DNA of 64,000 nt from Hungatella effluvii (GTDB lineage: Bacteria > Bacillota > Clostridia > Lachnospirales > Lachnospiraceae). The translations under genes were made by a program, and so were the position numbers. Of the stretch, positions 49,116-57,850 are shown piece by piece. Position 1 is the stretch's first letter. Each line of letters starts with the position of its first letter. The stretch spans positions 62,001 to 126,000 of the forward strand of contig NZ_QJKD01000011.1 of NCBI RefSeq assembly GCF_003201875.1, read 5' to 3'. Under the pieces are notes generated by a model. It ran no database searches. It was not told the origin of the DNA and worked only from the letters and a program-made list of their open reading frames with translations.

Positions 49116-49167
49116 TTGCATTTTTAGTTAGCATATGCTAATATGTATACAGTTAGCAAACACTAAC
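49116..49167 (+). promoter_or_regulatory. Promoter with two dyad operators, DtxR/IdeR-like
   Basis: TTGCAT (49116-49121), a 17-bp spacer and TAATAT (49139-49144). A perfect palindrome TTAGCATATGCTAA (49128-49141) overlaps the spacer and -10, and GTTAGCAAACACTAAC (49152-49167) sits at the start point. Half-sites TTAG/CTAA recall DtxR-type metal repressor boxes. Confidence 0.55.
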
Positions 49168-49372
49168 TACATGTGAATATTCTATACTGTGAGCACTTAG
49201 TGAGGTCTTTCACGAACTTAGTGCGAGCCATACCTGAGTACTTAACGAGATCTTTCACGAGTTTAGTACGAACGGTATACATTAACCCTCTGGGTTTTCC
49301 TTCATTGACCCGTGAAGGAATCATGACTCCTATGAGAACCGTCTCTGTTACCGCATGACAGAGGCGGTTTTT
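49151..49372 (+). ncRNA. Candidate small non-coding RNA
   Basis: Downstream of the operator-bearing promoter there is no convincing coding frame. Two imperfect tandem repeats of about 45 bp are seen, sharing TCTTTCACGA (near 49188-49232 and 49233-49278). A CCTTCA/TGAAGG stem follows, and then a clear terminator (AACCGTCTCTGT 49337-49348 with ACAGAGGCGGTT 49358-49369, followed by TTT). Promoter, structure and terminator together fit a roughly 220-nt regulated small RNA. The rest of the gap to 49642 shows only the next promoter. Confidence 0.45.
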
Positions 49373-49523
49373 CATGTCGTACGAAAGGGGGGATGCGCAC
49401 TCCGCGCTAAGGAAATATGGCCGATGAAGCGACCGCATTCCGGCGCGCGAGTCCGGTTTACCAGACTCTTTATTCTGTCCCGTAATGATGTCCGTCAGCA
49501 TCGGAGTGTTTCAATCTTGTGTA

Positions 49524-49552
49524 TTGATATGCAGAAGAAATAATGATAAAAT
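49524..49552 (+). promoter_or_regulatory. Promoter of the glutaredoxin gene
   Basis: TTGATA (49524-49529), a 17-bp spacer and TAAAAT (49547-49552). Confidence 0.6.
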
Positions 49553-49641
49553 AGTGAAACAGTATGAGAAAGCAGGAATTGATTGCAGATTTTTGAAAAG
49601 GAACTGCCAGAAGGGATAGAATCAGAAAGGATGGAATACAG

Positions 49642-49905
49642 ATGAAAAAGGTACTGATGATGATTCAGGAATCATGTCCTTACTGCCGGCAGGCACTGCG
49701 CATGATGGATGAACTGAAAGCGGAGCGGCCGGAGTTTAAAGCAGTCGAGGTGAAAATTGTGGATGAGAACAGGGAGAAGGCGTTTGCGGATTCCCTGGAC
49801 TACTGGTATGTACCGACGTATTTCGTGGATGGAGTAAAGGTGCATGAAGGTGTGCCGACCGTGGACAAAGTGCGGAAGGTTTATAAGAGAGCGCTTGACC
49901 TGTGA
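49642..49905 (+). CDS. Glutaredoxin-like thiol-disulfide protein
   Basis: The 87-aa thioredoxin-fold protein has the active site CPYC (C12, C15), a cis-Pro motif VPTYFVDG (about residues 57-64) and the GVPT segment near the C-terminus. It reduces disulfides or mixed disulfides in the cytoplasm; the electron donor is not known, since many Clostridia lack glutathione. AGAAAGGATGG lies just before ATG 49642. Single-gene unit. Confidence 0.9.
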   Translation: MKKVLMMIQESCPYCRQALRMMDELKAERPEFKAVEVKIVDENREKAFADSLDYWYVPTYFVDGVKVHEGVPTVDKVRKVYKRALDL

Positions 49906-50013
49906 GAGGAGGGCCGGGAAGCGGGGGAATTTGCTGCTGACTGAGCGATCGTATGGTATGATTCCCGTGGACATCGAGTGACTGGATAGAAAGGTACATA
50001 ATTGTGACGTTAT

Positions 50014-51558
50014 ATGAGTAAAGGGAAGAAAAACTGGCTGATGATCCTGATTTATGCGGGACTTATAGCTATGTGCCTCGGCATCGTTTGGTTTGTGGGA
50101 AAGATCTCCTCACCGACAAAACCGGGCAGAGAAAGCAGCAGCGAGACGACGATGGTGCAGACTGGAGAATCGCAGGAAGAGGAACGTGAAGAGGAGGAGA
50201 TCGAGAGCGCGGAGGCGACTCCATCCGAGGCGGAGACACAGGAAGAAAGCAGACAGCAGGACGAAAGCAGGAGATGGTACGGCGGTCGCACAGAGACGGA
50301 CCGGCCGGAGATGGAGGAAGAACTGCCGGTGGAAGAGTATCGGCCGCCGTCCATAGTAACGGTCTCTGATATCCATTATTTCGCCCCAGCCATGACCGAT
50401 TACGGCGAGGCGTTCGACGAGATGGTGAAGCGGGACGATGGAAAGCTGATTCCTTATATTTCCCAGCTGATGGATGTGTTTACGGAAGAGATGACGGAGC
50501 GTCAGCCCGATGCCGTAATTCTGAGCGGTGATTTAACATTGAACGGCGAAAAGGGTGCTCATGAGGCGCTTGCGGAAAAGCTGAAGGTGCTTGCGGACAA
50601 GGGCGTGCGGGTCCTCGTGATTCCGGGAAATCACGATATCAATAATCCCAACGCTGCCTCCTATTTCGGAGAGGTGAGGGAGGCGGCGGAATCGGTCAGC
50701 GCGGAGGAATTCCTGGACATTTACCATGAATTCGGATACGACCAGGCGATCAGCAGAGATGAGACATCCTTAAGCTATATCTGTGAGCTTGACGAGAAAA
50801 ACTGGCTTATGATGCTGGATTCCGCCCAGTATGAGCCGGTGAACCTGGTGGGAGGAAGAATACGGAGCACTACCGTCAAATGGATGGAGGAGCAGCTGGA
50901 AGCGGCGAAGGAACTGGGGATCTCGGTAATTCCCATTGCCCATCACAACCTGCTGAAGGAGAGTATTCTGTATCCTGTGGACTGCACCCTGGAAAACAGC
51001 GATGAGGTTATAAAACTGCTGGAACGGTACCGTGTGCCGGTCTTCATCAGCGGCCACCTGCATCTGCAGCGGACCAAGAAATACAAGCCTGAGCCGGGAG
51101 AACCGGAGGATGCCTACCATATCAGTGAGATCGTGGCGGATTCCTTTGCCATTCCGCCCTGCCAGTACGGAATCCTGTCATGGGGAGACGGCGGGCAGCT
51201 TCGCTATACGACGAAGGAAGCGGATGTGGAGCGTTACGCGGCGGCTCACGGCCTGACAGATGAAAACCTGCTGAATTTTAAGGAGTACGGAACCGATTTC
51301 CTGGTGGGAGTGATAAGCCAGCAGATATATAAGAAGATGAGCAGTCTGCCGGAGGAGCATATGCGCAAGATGGCGGAGCTGTACGGCCAGCTGAACCGTG
51401 ATTACTGCGCCGGGACGCCCATCGACGTGAAAGAGATAAAATCAGATGAGGCATTCCGCTTATGGGAGCGTAACCTTCCGGACAGCCGGATGTTCGAGGA
51501 GATCGACGATATCCTGCGCGATACCAGGAAGGATCACAATACGTGGGATTTCCCGTAA
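50014..51558 (+). CDS. Membrane-anchored calcineurin-like metallophosphoesterase
   Basis: The 514-aa protein has an N-terminal membrane span (WLMILIYAGLIAMCLGIVWF, about residues 8-27), then a Glu/Ser/Arg-rich spacer (about 35-110). The metallophosphoesterase domain has SDIHYF, SGDLTLNGEK, IPGNHDINNP, IAHHNL and SGHLHLQ, the complete set of di-metal ligands. It probably acts outside the membrane on a phosphoester; the substrate is unknown. The ribosome site before ATG 50014 is weak. Its stop codon lies inside the left arm of the long inverted repeat that follows. Confidence 0.88.
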   Translation: MSKGKKNWLMILIYAGLIAMCLGIVWFVGKISSPTKPGRESSSETTMVQTGESQEEEREEEEIESAEATPSEAETQEESRQQDESRRWYGGRTETDRPEMEEELPVEEYRPPSIVTVSDIHYFAPAMTDYGEAFDEMVKRDDGKLIPYISQLMDVFTEEMTERQPDAVILSGDLTLNGEKGAHEALAEKLKVLADKGVRVLVIPGNHDINNPNAASYFGEVREAAESVSAEEFLDIYHEFGYDQAISRDETSLSYICELDEKNWLMMLDSAQYEPVNLVGGRIRSTTVKWMEEQLEAAKELGISVIPIAHHNLLKESILYPVDCTLENSDEVIKLLERYRVPVFISGHLHLQRTKKYKPEPGEPEDAYHISEIVADSFAIPPCQYGILSWGDGGQLRYTTKEADVERYAAAHGLTDENLLNFKEYGTDFLVGVISQQIYKKMSSLPEEHMRKMAELYGQLNRDYCAGTPIDVKEIKSDEAFRLWERNLPDSRMFEEIDDILRDTRKDHNTWDFP

Positions 51559-51843
51559 CAGTTCACTCCCCACCAGGGGCACCGCAGTCCGGTTCGACCG
51601 GGCAGGCTTCCTCAGCCTTTCCTGTGACTTTGCAGGGTATTAGAAGTTCTTAACGCGCAAAATTTTTCGTTCAGGTGAAATTTCCACTTGTCTGAGCGTA
51701 GCGAGTTTGGGAATTTCTCCTGGTTTTTAGAAAAATTCTGCACGTTTAGAACTTCTTATGCCCGAAACCGGAACTGGAAAGGCTGAGGAAGCCTGCCCGG
51801 CCGAACCGGACTGCGGTGCCCCTGGTGGGGAGTGAACTGTTAC
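51555..51843. repeat. Long palindromic element with 68-bp inverted arms
   Basis: The left arm (51555-51622) and right arm (51776-51843) are complementary at 67 of 68 positions; the outermost bases are GTAACAG and CTGTTAC. The 153-bp centre holds further complementary pieces (TTAGAAGTTCT with AGAACTTCTTA-like, GAAATTTCC with GGGAATTTC). There is no coding content. It includes the last codons of the phosphoesterase gene and would act as an extreme hairpin in either transcript direction. It looks like a MITE or a folded DNA/RNA element. Confidence 0.85.
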
Positions 51844-51872
51844 GAGTTTCTGGGAGAGTGGTAAAAACTTCC

Positions 51873-51902
51873 TTTACAAATTATTTCATATCGTGCTATA
51901 AT
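51873..51902 (+). promoter_or_regulatory. Promoter of the RpiR-type regulator gene
   Basis: TTTACA (51873-51878), an 18-bp spacer and TATAAT (51897-51902). Confidence 0.65.
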
Positions 51903-51948
51903 GATGAAATAAAATTACATGCGTAACAGGAACGGAGGAAGAGGAGCC

Positions 51949-52806
51949 ATGCAGGATCATATCAACGTTTCGGGAGTCCTGTGTTCTTCTTACGATACCT
52001 TTTTTGAGGCGGAAAAGAAGATTGCGGATTATATACTGGAGCATAAAAGTGAAATCATCGATATGACTGTCGCGGAGCTGGCTTTGGCAAGCGGAACCAG
52101 CGACGCGACGGTATCGCGTTTTTGCAGGCGCTGCGGATTTAACGGTTTTCATCATTTAAAGATTACTCTGGCGAAGGAGGTGGCGGAGGAACGCGGGAAA
52201 TCCGTGGAGGTATCCAACGATATCAGCCGCGATAATATCGCGCAGTCCCTCCAGAATATCCTGGCCAACAAGGCGGCGGAGCTGACACAGACGGTGTCCA
52301 TGATGGATCCGGTTCAGCTGGGAAAGATCCTGGAACTGATAGAACATGCCCGCACGGTGCAGCTGGTGGCTGTGGGGAATACGATTCCGGTTGCCTTAGA
52401 CGGCGCCTTCAAGTTCAATCAACTGGGCATTCATGCGGTATCGGGTACGATCTGGGAGACACAGATGGCGTTTACCTGCAATTTGGGGCCGGAAGATGTG
52501 GTGATCATCCTATCTAACTCCGGTTTTTCCAAACGGCTGATGACGCTTACCGCAGTGGCGAAGGAGAATCATTGCAAGATGATTGCGATTACCAACAACG
52601 CTGCCTCGCCGCTGGGTCAGGCCAGCGATTACCATATCACAACGGCGACCAGGGAGAAGCTGCTTTTGGGTGAGTTCTGCTTCTCACGGGTATCGGCCAC
52701 CATGGTGGTCGAGATTCTCTATTTGTTCCTGGCCGTGAGCAAGAAGGACTCATACGACCATATCCGACGCCATGAGATCGCGATTTCCGAGGATAAGAAT
52801 AACTGA
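51949..52806 (+). CDS. MurR/RpiR-family regulator
   Basis: The 285-aa regulator has an N-terminal HTH_6 (about residues 25-75: MTVAELALASGTSDATVSRF then RRCGFNGFHHLK). The C-terminal SIS sugar-phosphate-binding domain (about 125-265) contains VQLVAVGNTIPVALDGAFKF and VVIILSNSGFSKRL. ATG 51949 is preferred to ATG 51919 because of GGAGGAAGAGGAG in between. Members sense sugar phosphates; it is separated from the fructose operon by one gene and could regulate it, which is inference. Confidence 0.9.
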   Translation: MQDHINVSGVLCSSYDTFFEAEKKIADYILEHKSEIIDMTVAELALASGTSDATVSRFCRRCGFNGFHHLKITLAKEVAEERGKSVEVSNDISRDNIAQSLQNILANKAAELTQTVSMMDPVQLGKILELIEHARTVQLVAVGNTIPVALDGAFKFNQLGIHAVSGTIWETQMAFTCNLGPEDVVIILSNSGFSKRLMTLTAVAKENHCKMIAITNNAASPLGQASDYHITTATREKLLLGEFCFSRVSATMVVEILYLFLAVSKKDSYDHIRRHEIAISEDKNN

Positions 52807-52845
52807 TCCGGCGGAAGTTGCGGGGAAGAGAATAGGAAAATGAAT

Positions 52846-53298
52846 ATGGATATAAAAGAGTTTTACAGCCTGGAGGATAAAGCATACTGGTTAAGCCAGA
52901 TCAGGAAAAGCGACTGGCGGGCAGGACAATATCTGCATGATTTGTTAAGCGAAGATCGGTTAAAGGCGCTGTGCGGGGAGACGACGAGAGTATTTCTTTT
53001 GACAGATAACCGGCAGCTGGTATCATTCTGCACGCTGGCGGAGATGGACGATGTGAGAAACACGGAGCTAAGTCCATGGATCGGTTTCGTATATACGTTT
53101 CCTCAATACAGAGGACACCGGTATATGGGAAATCTGCTGGATTATGCATATGAAGCAGCAAGAAATGATGGAGCGGGTCAGATTTATATTTCTACCGGCG
53201 AAACGGGATTATACGAAAAATACGGATATACCTTCTATCAGCTGATGAAGGACGAGAATGAAGAGGATTCCAGGGTATATAAAAGAGAGATTAAGTGA
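52846..53298 (+). CDS. GNAT-family N-acetyltransferase
   Basis: The 150-aa protein has the acetyl-CoA motif A region WIGFVYTFPQYRGHRYMGNL (Q/R-x-x-G-x-x/G of GNAT) and the motif B end IYISTGETGLYEKYGYTFYQ. The N-terminal part (DNRQLVSFCTLAEMDD) forms the first strands. The substrate is unknown. Two ATGs six bases apart are possible; the second (52846) has better spacing to TAGGA. It follows the RpiR-type gene after 39 bp and may be cotranscribed. Confidence 0.85.
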   Translation: MDIKEFYSLEDKAYWLSQIRKSDWRAGQYLHDLLSEDRLKALCGETTRVFLLTDNRQLVSFCTLAEMDDVRNTELSPWIGFVYTFPQYRGHRYMGNLLDYAYEAARNDGAGQIYISTGETGLYEKYGYTFYQLMKDENEEDSRVYKREIK

Positions 53299-53575
53299 GA
53301 ATTTCTCTTTTCCGGTAAACGTTTAAAACGGGAGTGAGTGTCAGGGAGTATACGGTGAACATGCCGTACCGGACATTGGCTCCTTTTTTAGTTCCTATGA
53401 AAGAAAATATTGTCCTCATAAAAGGAAACAAACGATGATGCATGAAATCAGTAATTATTGGAAAAATACATAGTAAAAAAGTACAAAAAACACGCGGGGA
53501 AACAGGGAAAATGGACTGGAGATTTATGGAAATTGACGAAACTGTATAAGAAATAATATTTCTTGTGAAAATGTA

Positions 53576-53604
53576 TTGACGAAAATACTAAATCATAATA
53601 TAGT
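53576..53604 (+). promoter_or_regulatory. Promoter of the fructose PTS operon
   Basis: TTGACG (53576-53581), a 17-bp spacer and TATAGT (53599-53604). The 355-bp gap (53299-53653) contains a second TTGACGAAA at 53533 and otherwise AT-rich sequence without a gene. No clear FruR or cre operator was recognised. Confidence 0.75.
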
Positions 53605-53653
53605 ATAGCAGAGGGAAGAAATAAAATTTTATATTAACGAGGAGAGGTGACAT

Positions 53654-54559
53654 ATGATTTACACAGTGACATTTAATCCGGCTTTGGATTATGTAGTAAA
53701 AGTAAATCACTTCACGCTGGGAATGGTCAACAGAACCGTGCAGGAAGACATTTATTATGGGGGCAAGGGCATCAATGTATCGGCGGTACTGAAGACGCTG
53801 GGCTTTGGGAGTACTGCGCTCGGGTTTGTGGCCGGGTTTACGGGAGACGAGATTGAACGGGGAGTGAAAAATCTGGGATTCCAGTCCGATTTTATCCGGG
53901 TGGAGAACGGTATGTCCAGAATCAACGTAAAGCTTAGATCGGAACAGGAATCGGAGATCAACGGCACCGGCCCGGAGATTACCGGAGCGGATGTGGAAAA
54001 GCTTTTTGAAAAGCTTGAGAAGCTGGAGGCAGACGATGTCTTAGTCCTGTCGGGAAGCATCCCGAATTCCATTGACGACGGAATCTATGAGCGGATCATG
54101 GAGCGGTTAGACGGCAGGGGCATCCGTATCGTGGTGGATGCGACGAAGGATCTGCTGATGAATGTCCTTCCCTATCATCCATTTATGATTAAACCGAATA
54201 ACCATGAGTTGGGCGAGATGTTCGGCACGGTGCCAAAGGATGAGGATGAAATCATATATTACGCCAGACAGCTGCAGGAAAAGGGCGCGGTGAACGTGCT
54301 GGTCTCCATGGCGGGGGACGGAGCCGTCCTAATTGCTGAAAACGGAGCGGTATTTTCCATGGGAGTTCCAAAGGGAACGGTGAAGAATTCTGTGGGCGCC
54401 GGAGATTCCATGGTGGCGGGATTCATCGCCGGATATCTGGAAAATGGAAATTACGAGCACGCTTTAAGGCTTGGAAGTGCCTGCGGAAGCGCCAGCGCAT
54501 TTTCCGAGGGACTGGCCTGTAAGGAAGATATTTTGAAACTTTATGAGGAATTACGATAG
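53654..54559 (+). CDS. fruK: 1-phosphofructokinase
   Basis: FruK phosphorylates fructose 1-phosphate, the product of fructose PTS uptake, to fructose 1,6-bisphosphate. The 301-aa PfkB-family kinase starts MIYTVTFNPALDYVVKV and has GGKGINVSAVLKTLG (about residues 35-49), the PNNHELGEMFG segment and the catalytic Asp in VGAGDSMVAGFIAGY. GAGGAGAGG precedes ATG 53654. It ends 13 bp before the transporter gene, in the usual fruKA order. Confidence 0.95.
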   Translation: MIYTVTFNPALDYVVKVNHFTLGMVNRTVQEDIYYGGKGINVSAVLKTLGFGSTALGFVAGFTGDEIERGVKNLGFQSDFIRVENGMSRINVKLRSEQESEINGTGPEITGADVEKLFEKLEKLEADDVLVLSGSIPNSIDDGIYERIMERLDGRGIRIVVDATKDLLMNVLPYHPFMIKPNNHELGEMFGTVPKDEDEIIYYARQLQEKGAVNVLVSMAGDGAVLIAENGAVFSMGVPKGTVKNSVGAGDSMVAGFIAGYLENGNYEHALRLGSACGSASAFSEGLACKEDILKLYEELR

Positions 54560-54572
54560 GAGGGGTTCTGAG

Positions 54573-56528
54573 ATGAGAATAACGGAATTATTGAAAAAAG
54601 AAAGCATCGAGCTCGGTGTAAAAGTCTCTGGCAAGGAAGAAGCCATTGATAAGCTGATCGGTCTGATGGCGGCCGGCGGAAGGCTGAACGACAAAGCCGG
54701 CTATAAAGAAGGCATTCTGGCCCGCGAGGCGCTGGGAAGCACTGCAGTAGGCGAGGGGATCGCGATTCCTCACGCCAAGGTGGCCGCGGTTAAGGAGCCG
54801 GGACTTGCAGCCATGGTGGTGCCTGATGGCGTGGATTACGAAGCGTTCGACGGTTCGCTGGCCAACTTAATCTTTATGATTGCGGCGCCTGAGGGCGAAG
54901 CGGATGTTCATCTGGAAGCGCTGTCCCGTCTGTCCACGCTTCTTATGGATCCTGACTTTAAGAATGATTTGATCCATGCGGAGTCAAAAGAAGAATTTTT
55001 ACAGCTGATCGACGACAAGGAATCCGAGCGCTATGAGAAGAAGGTGCGGAAAGAGGAGAAGATAGCGGAGGACGCGGCGCCTGAGGTCCAGGAGCCTTTA
55101 AAGAGCGCAGCCGGATACCGTGTCCTCGCAGTGACCGCGTGTCCTACCGGCATCGCCCACACCTTTATGGCGGCTGAGAATCTGGAGCAGCTGGGAAAGA
55201 AGCTTGGCATTCCTGTAAAATCGGAGACCAACGGAGCCGAGGGTGCGGCTAACGTTCTGACGAAGGAAGAGATCGCCGCTGCCGACGGAATCATCATCGC
55301 AGCAGACAAGAATGTGGATATGGCCCGTTTCGATGGTAAACACGTAGTGAAGGCCTCTGTCTCCGACGGAATTCAAAAAGGTGAGGAGCTGATTAAAAAG
55401 GCTGTGAGCGGCGAAGCTCCTGTCTACCACCATACAGGTGCCGCTGCTTCAGCGGAGGGCGGAGAGAGCGAGGGCATCGGCCACACCATTTATAAGCATC
55501 TGATGAACGGCGTCTCCCATATGCTTCCGTTCGTGATCGGCGGCGGACTTTTAATCGCCCTGGCGTTCCTGTTCGATGATTATTCCATCAATCCGGCTAA
55601 TTTTGGTAAGAATACACCGATAGCGGCCTATTTAAAGACGATCGGCGAGCAGGCATTTGGCATGATGCTTCCGGTTCTGGCCGGTTATATCGCCATGAGT
55701 ATCGCGGACCGTCCCGGTCTGGCGGTCGGTTTCGTAGGCGGCATGGTGGCAAAGATGGGAGCCACGTTCATGAATCCGGCAGGCGGGGATGTGAACTCAG
55801 GATTTTTAGGTGCGCTTCTGGCTGGTTTTATCGGCGGTTATATTGTTGTCCTGTTAAAGAAAGTATTAAAAAAGCTTCCAAAATCTCTGGAAGGCATCAA
55901 ACCGGTTCTCTTATATCCGCTGCTGGGCATTTTCCTGGTCGCGGTGGCAACAACATTTATCAATCCGTTTGTCGGTGCGATCAATGACGGTCTGACCCAT
56001 TTCTTAAACGGCATGGGCGGCACCAGTAAGGTGATCCTCGGAGCCGTTGTCGGCGGCATGATGTCCGTAGACATGGGCGGCCCGGTCAATAAGGCGGCAT
56101 ACGTGTTCGGCACGGCGCAGCTGGCGGAAGGAAACTTCGATATTATGGCCGCGGTTATGGCGGGCGGCATGGTTCCTCCCATTGCGATCGCATTGTGCAG
56201 CACATTCTTTAAGAAGAAATTTACGGAGAAGGAACGCCAGTCCGGTCTGGTAAACTATATCATGGGCCTGTCCTTTATATCCGAGGGCGCCATACCGTTT
56301 GCAGCATCAGATCCCCTGCGCGTGATACCGTCCTGTATCATCGGTTCGGCCGTGGCAGGCGGACTTTCCATGGCGCTGAACTGTACGCTGCGCGCACCTC
56401 ACGGCGGCATCTTCGTACTTCCGACGATCGGAAATCCGTTCGGCTATCTTGCCGCGGTTGTGATCGGATCGGTGATCGGCTGTGTGATACTGGCGGCGCT
56501 TAAGAAGAATAAGGTTGGAGAGGAATAA
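54573..56528 (+). CDS. fruA: Fructose PTS enzyme IIABC
   Basis: This fructose-specific PTS permease imports and phosphorylates fructose at C1. The 651-aa protein has three modules. EIIA (about 1-145) has phospho-His67 in IAIPHAK. EIIB (about 175-270) has phospho-Cys190 in AVTACPTGIAHTF. EIIC (about 300-645) has eight or more membrane spans (MLPFVIGGGLLIALAFLFDD; GGPVNKAAYVF). ATG 54573 after AGGAGGGG is preferred to an in-frame upstream codon at 54543. It overlaps no gene and a terminator follows. Needs HPr and EI encoded elsewhere. Confidence 0.96.
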   Translation: MRITELLKKESIELGVKVSGKEEAIDKLIGLMAAGGRLNDKAGYKEGILAREALGSTAVGEGIAIPHAKVAAVKEPGLAAMVVPDGVDYEAFDGSLANLIFMIAAPEGEADVHLEALSRLSTLLMDPDFKNDLIHAESKEEFLQLIDDKESERYEKKVRKEEKIAEDAAPEVQEPLKSAAGYRVLAVTACPTGIAHTFMAAENLEQLGKKLGIPVKSETNGAEGAANVLTKEEIAAADGIIIAADKNVDMARFDGKHVVKASVSDGIQKGEELIKKAVSGEAPVYHHTGAAASAEGGESEGIGHTIYKHLMNGVSHMLPFVIGGGLLIALAFLFDDYSINPANFGKNTPIAAYLKTIGEQAFGMMLPVLAGYIAMSIADRPGLAVGFVGGMVAKMGATFMNPAGGDVNSGFLGALLAGFIGGYIVVLLKKVLKKLPKSLEGIKPVLLYPLLGIFLVAVATTFINPFVGAINDGLTHFLNGMGGTSKVILGAVVGGMMSVDMGGPVNKAAYVFGTAQLAEGNFDIMAAVMAGGMVPPIAIALCSTFFKKKFTEKERQSGLVNYIMGLSFISEGAIPFAASDPLRVIPSCIIGSAVAGGLSMALNCTLRAPHGGIFVLPTIGNPFGYLAAVVIGSVIGCVILAALKKNKVGEE

Positions 56529-56543
56529 GCCTGTTTAAAAATC

Positions 56544-56589
56544 GAAAAGGGAAAGATCAGTTGGGTAAAACACTGGTTTTTCCCTTTTC
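56544..56589 (+). terminator. Terminator after the fructose operon
   Basis: GAAAAGGGAAA (56544-56554) pairs with TTTCCCTTTTC (56579-56589), with inner CAGT/ACTG pairing. Confidence 0.7.
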
Positions 56590-56611
56590 CCGTGCCATTT
56601 TGCCAGCAGGA

Positions 56612-56620
56612 TGGTATAAT
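56612..56620 (+). promoter_or_regulatory. Extended -10 promoter
   Basis: TGGTATAAT at 56612-56620 with no good -35; it probably drives the following phosphoesterase and nucleotidyltransferase genes. Confidence 0.5.
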
Positions 56621-56698
56621 TGACAGAAAAAGAGAGAGAGCGGCACTTTCACATCAGGTGGGGATCGTGTGGGAAGGCAGGAGAAAGGAAATGAGAGA

Positions 56699-57832
56699 AT
56701 GCTAACAATAAAGCGAGTGAGTCTGGATATCCCGCGGGGACGCCGGATTCTGGCGGTCAGCGATATCCACGGCCATGTTCATTTTTTGAAAAAGGTGTTG
56801 GAAAGGGTGGGGTTCTGTGAGGATGACGAGCTGATAATCGATGGTGATATCATTGAAAAGGGACCGTATTCCTTAGAAACGCTCCGTTATGTCATGGAGC
56901 TTGATAAAAAACCTAACGTCCATGTGATTTCGGGGAATGTGGATTCATGGCAGCTGGAGCTGATCGGAAGCCGCGAACCAGAGCGGACAAGGGCACTGGC
57001 GGAATTTATCCGAACGGCAAAGAAACGATGGGGAGGAAGTCTTTTTCTGGATTTCTGTGAGGAAATGGGGATTGGGCATCCGCAGACGGAAGCGGAGACT
57101 GCTGCTGCCAGGGAAAAGGTGATAGTCCACGGGCAGGCGGAACTGAAATTTTTATCAGAGCTGCCTTCCATCGTGGAAGCGGGCAATTTTATCTTTGTTC
57201 ACAGCGGCCTTCCTGAGCGGTGGGAGGAGATGGAGGGGCAGGAGGCCACTCCGGTTCTGAAGTTCGATGACTTTCGAAACAGGGGCGGAAGCTTCGAACG
57301 GTGCGTGGTGGCAGGCCATTGGCCCGTCTGTCTGTACCGCCATGAGGTGGCGGAATTCAACCCGTTTTTTGACCGGAACAAGAATATCATCAGCATCGAT
57401 GGTGGCTGCGGCCTGAAGCGGGATGGACAGCTTAACTGCCTGATTATTCCAGATGCAGAGGGGACCATGGAAGAAGTCAGCTGGACCTCCTACGGGGGAT
57501 TTCCGGAAATGACGGCTGTCGACAGCCAGCAGGAGAGGAAGGCCCGGATTTCGGTCCAGTACACGGACAACCGTGTGGAACTCCTGCCGGGGCAGAGTCC
57601 GGGGGCGGGGTTGGTGCGCCTTCGCCACCTGACTACGGATACTGTGCTTGACGTACCGGAAGACTATTTATATGAGCGGGATGGAACGCTTCGGTGTGAC
57701 GATTTCTGCGACTATCATATGGAAGTAAAGGCAGGAGAGCGGGTGGAACTGGTGGAAACTGGCGCCATGGGAAGCCTCATTAAGAAGAACGGGGTCAGCA
57801 GCTGGTACCACGGAAGGCTGGAGCCGGTATAG
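56699..57832 (+). CDS. Metallophosphoesterase (bis-tetraphosphatase / Ser-Thr phosphatase-like)
   Basis: The 377-aa cytoplasmic protein has the calcineurin-type core in its first 235 residues: AVSDIHGHVHFLK (about 19-31), IIDGDIIEKGP, VISGNVDSW, FIFVHSGLP and VVAGHWPV. The C-terminal about 130 residues are a separate beta-rich region. ATG 56699 follows AAAGGA; an earlier GTG at 56669 is less likely. The substrate is unknown: PPP-type phosphatase or dinucleotide hydrolase. It is 18 bp ahead of a nucleotidyltransferase gene, suggesting a shared unit. Confidence 0.85.
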   Translation: MLTIKRVSLDIPRGRRILAVSDIHGHVHFLKKVLERVGFCEDDELIIDGDIIEKGPYSLETLRYVMELDKKPNVHVISGNVDSWQLELIGSREPERTRALAEFIRTAKKRWGGSLFLDFCEEMGIGHPQTEAETAAAREKVIVHGQAELKFLSELPSIVEAGNFIFVHSGLPERWEEMEGQEATPVLKFDDFRNRGGSFERCVVAGHWPVCLYRHEVAEFNPFFDRNKNIISIDGGCGLKRDGQLNCLIIPDAEGTMEEVSWTSYGGFPEMTAVDSQQERKARISVQYTDNRVELLPGQSPGAGLVRLRHLTTDTVLDVPEDYLYERDGTLRCDDFCDYHMEVKAGERVELVETGAMGSLIKKNGVSSWYHGRLEPV

Positions 57833-57850
57833 AGTAGAGGAGAAAACAAT

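Noticed and set aside
49173..49358. A 61-codon frame in the small-RNA locus
   Set aside because: It merely reads through the tandem repeats and the terminator stem; no ribosome site.
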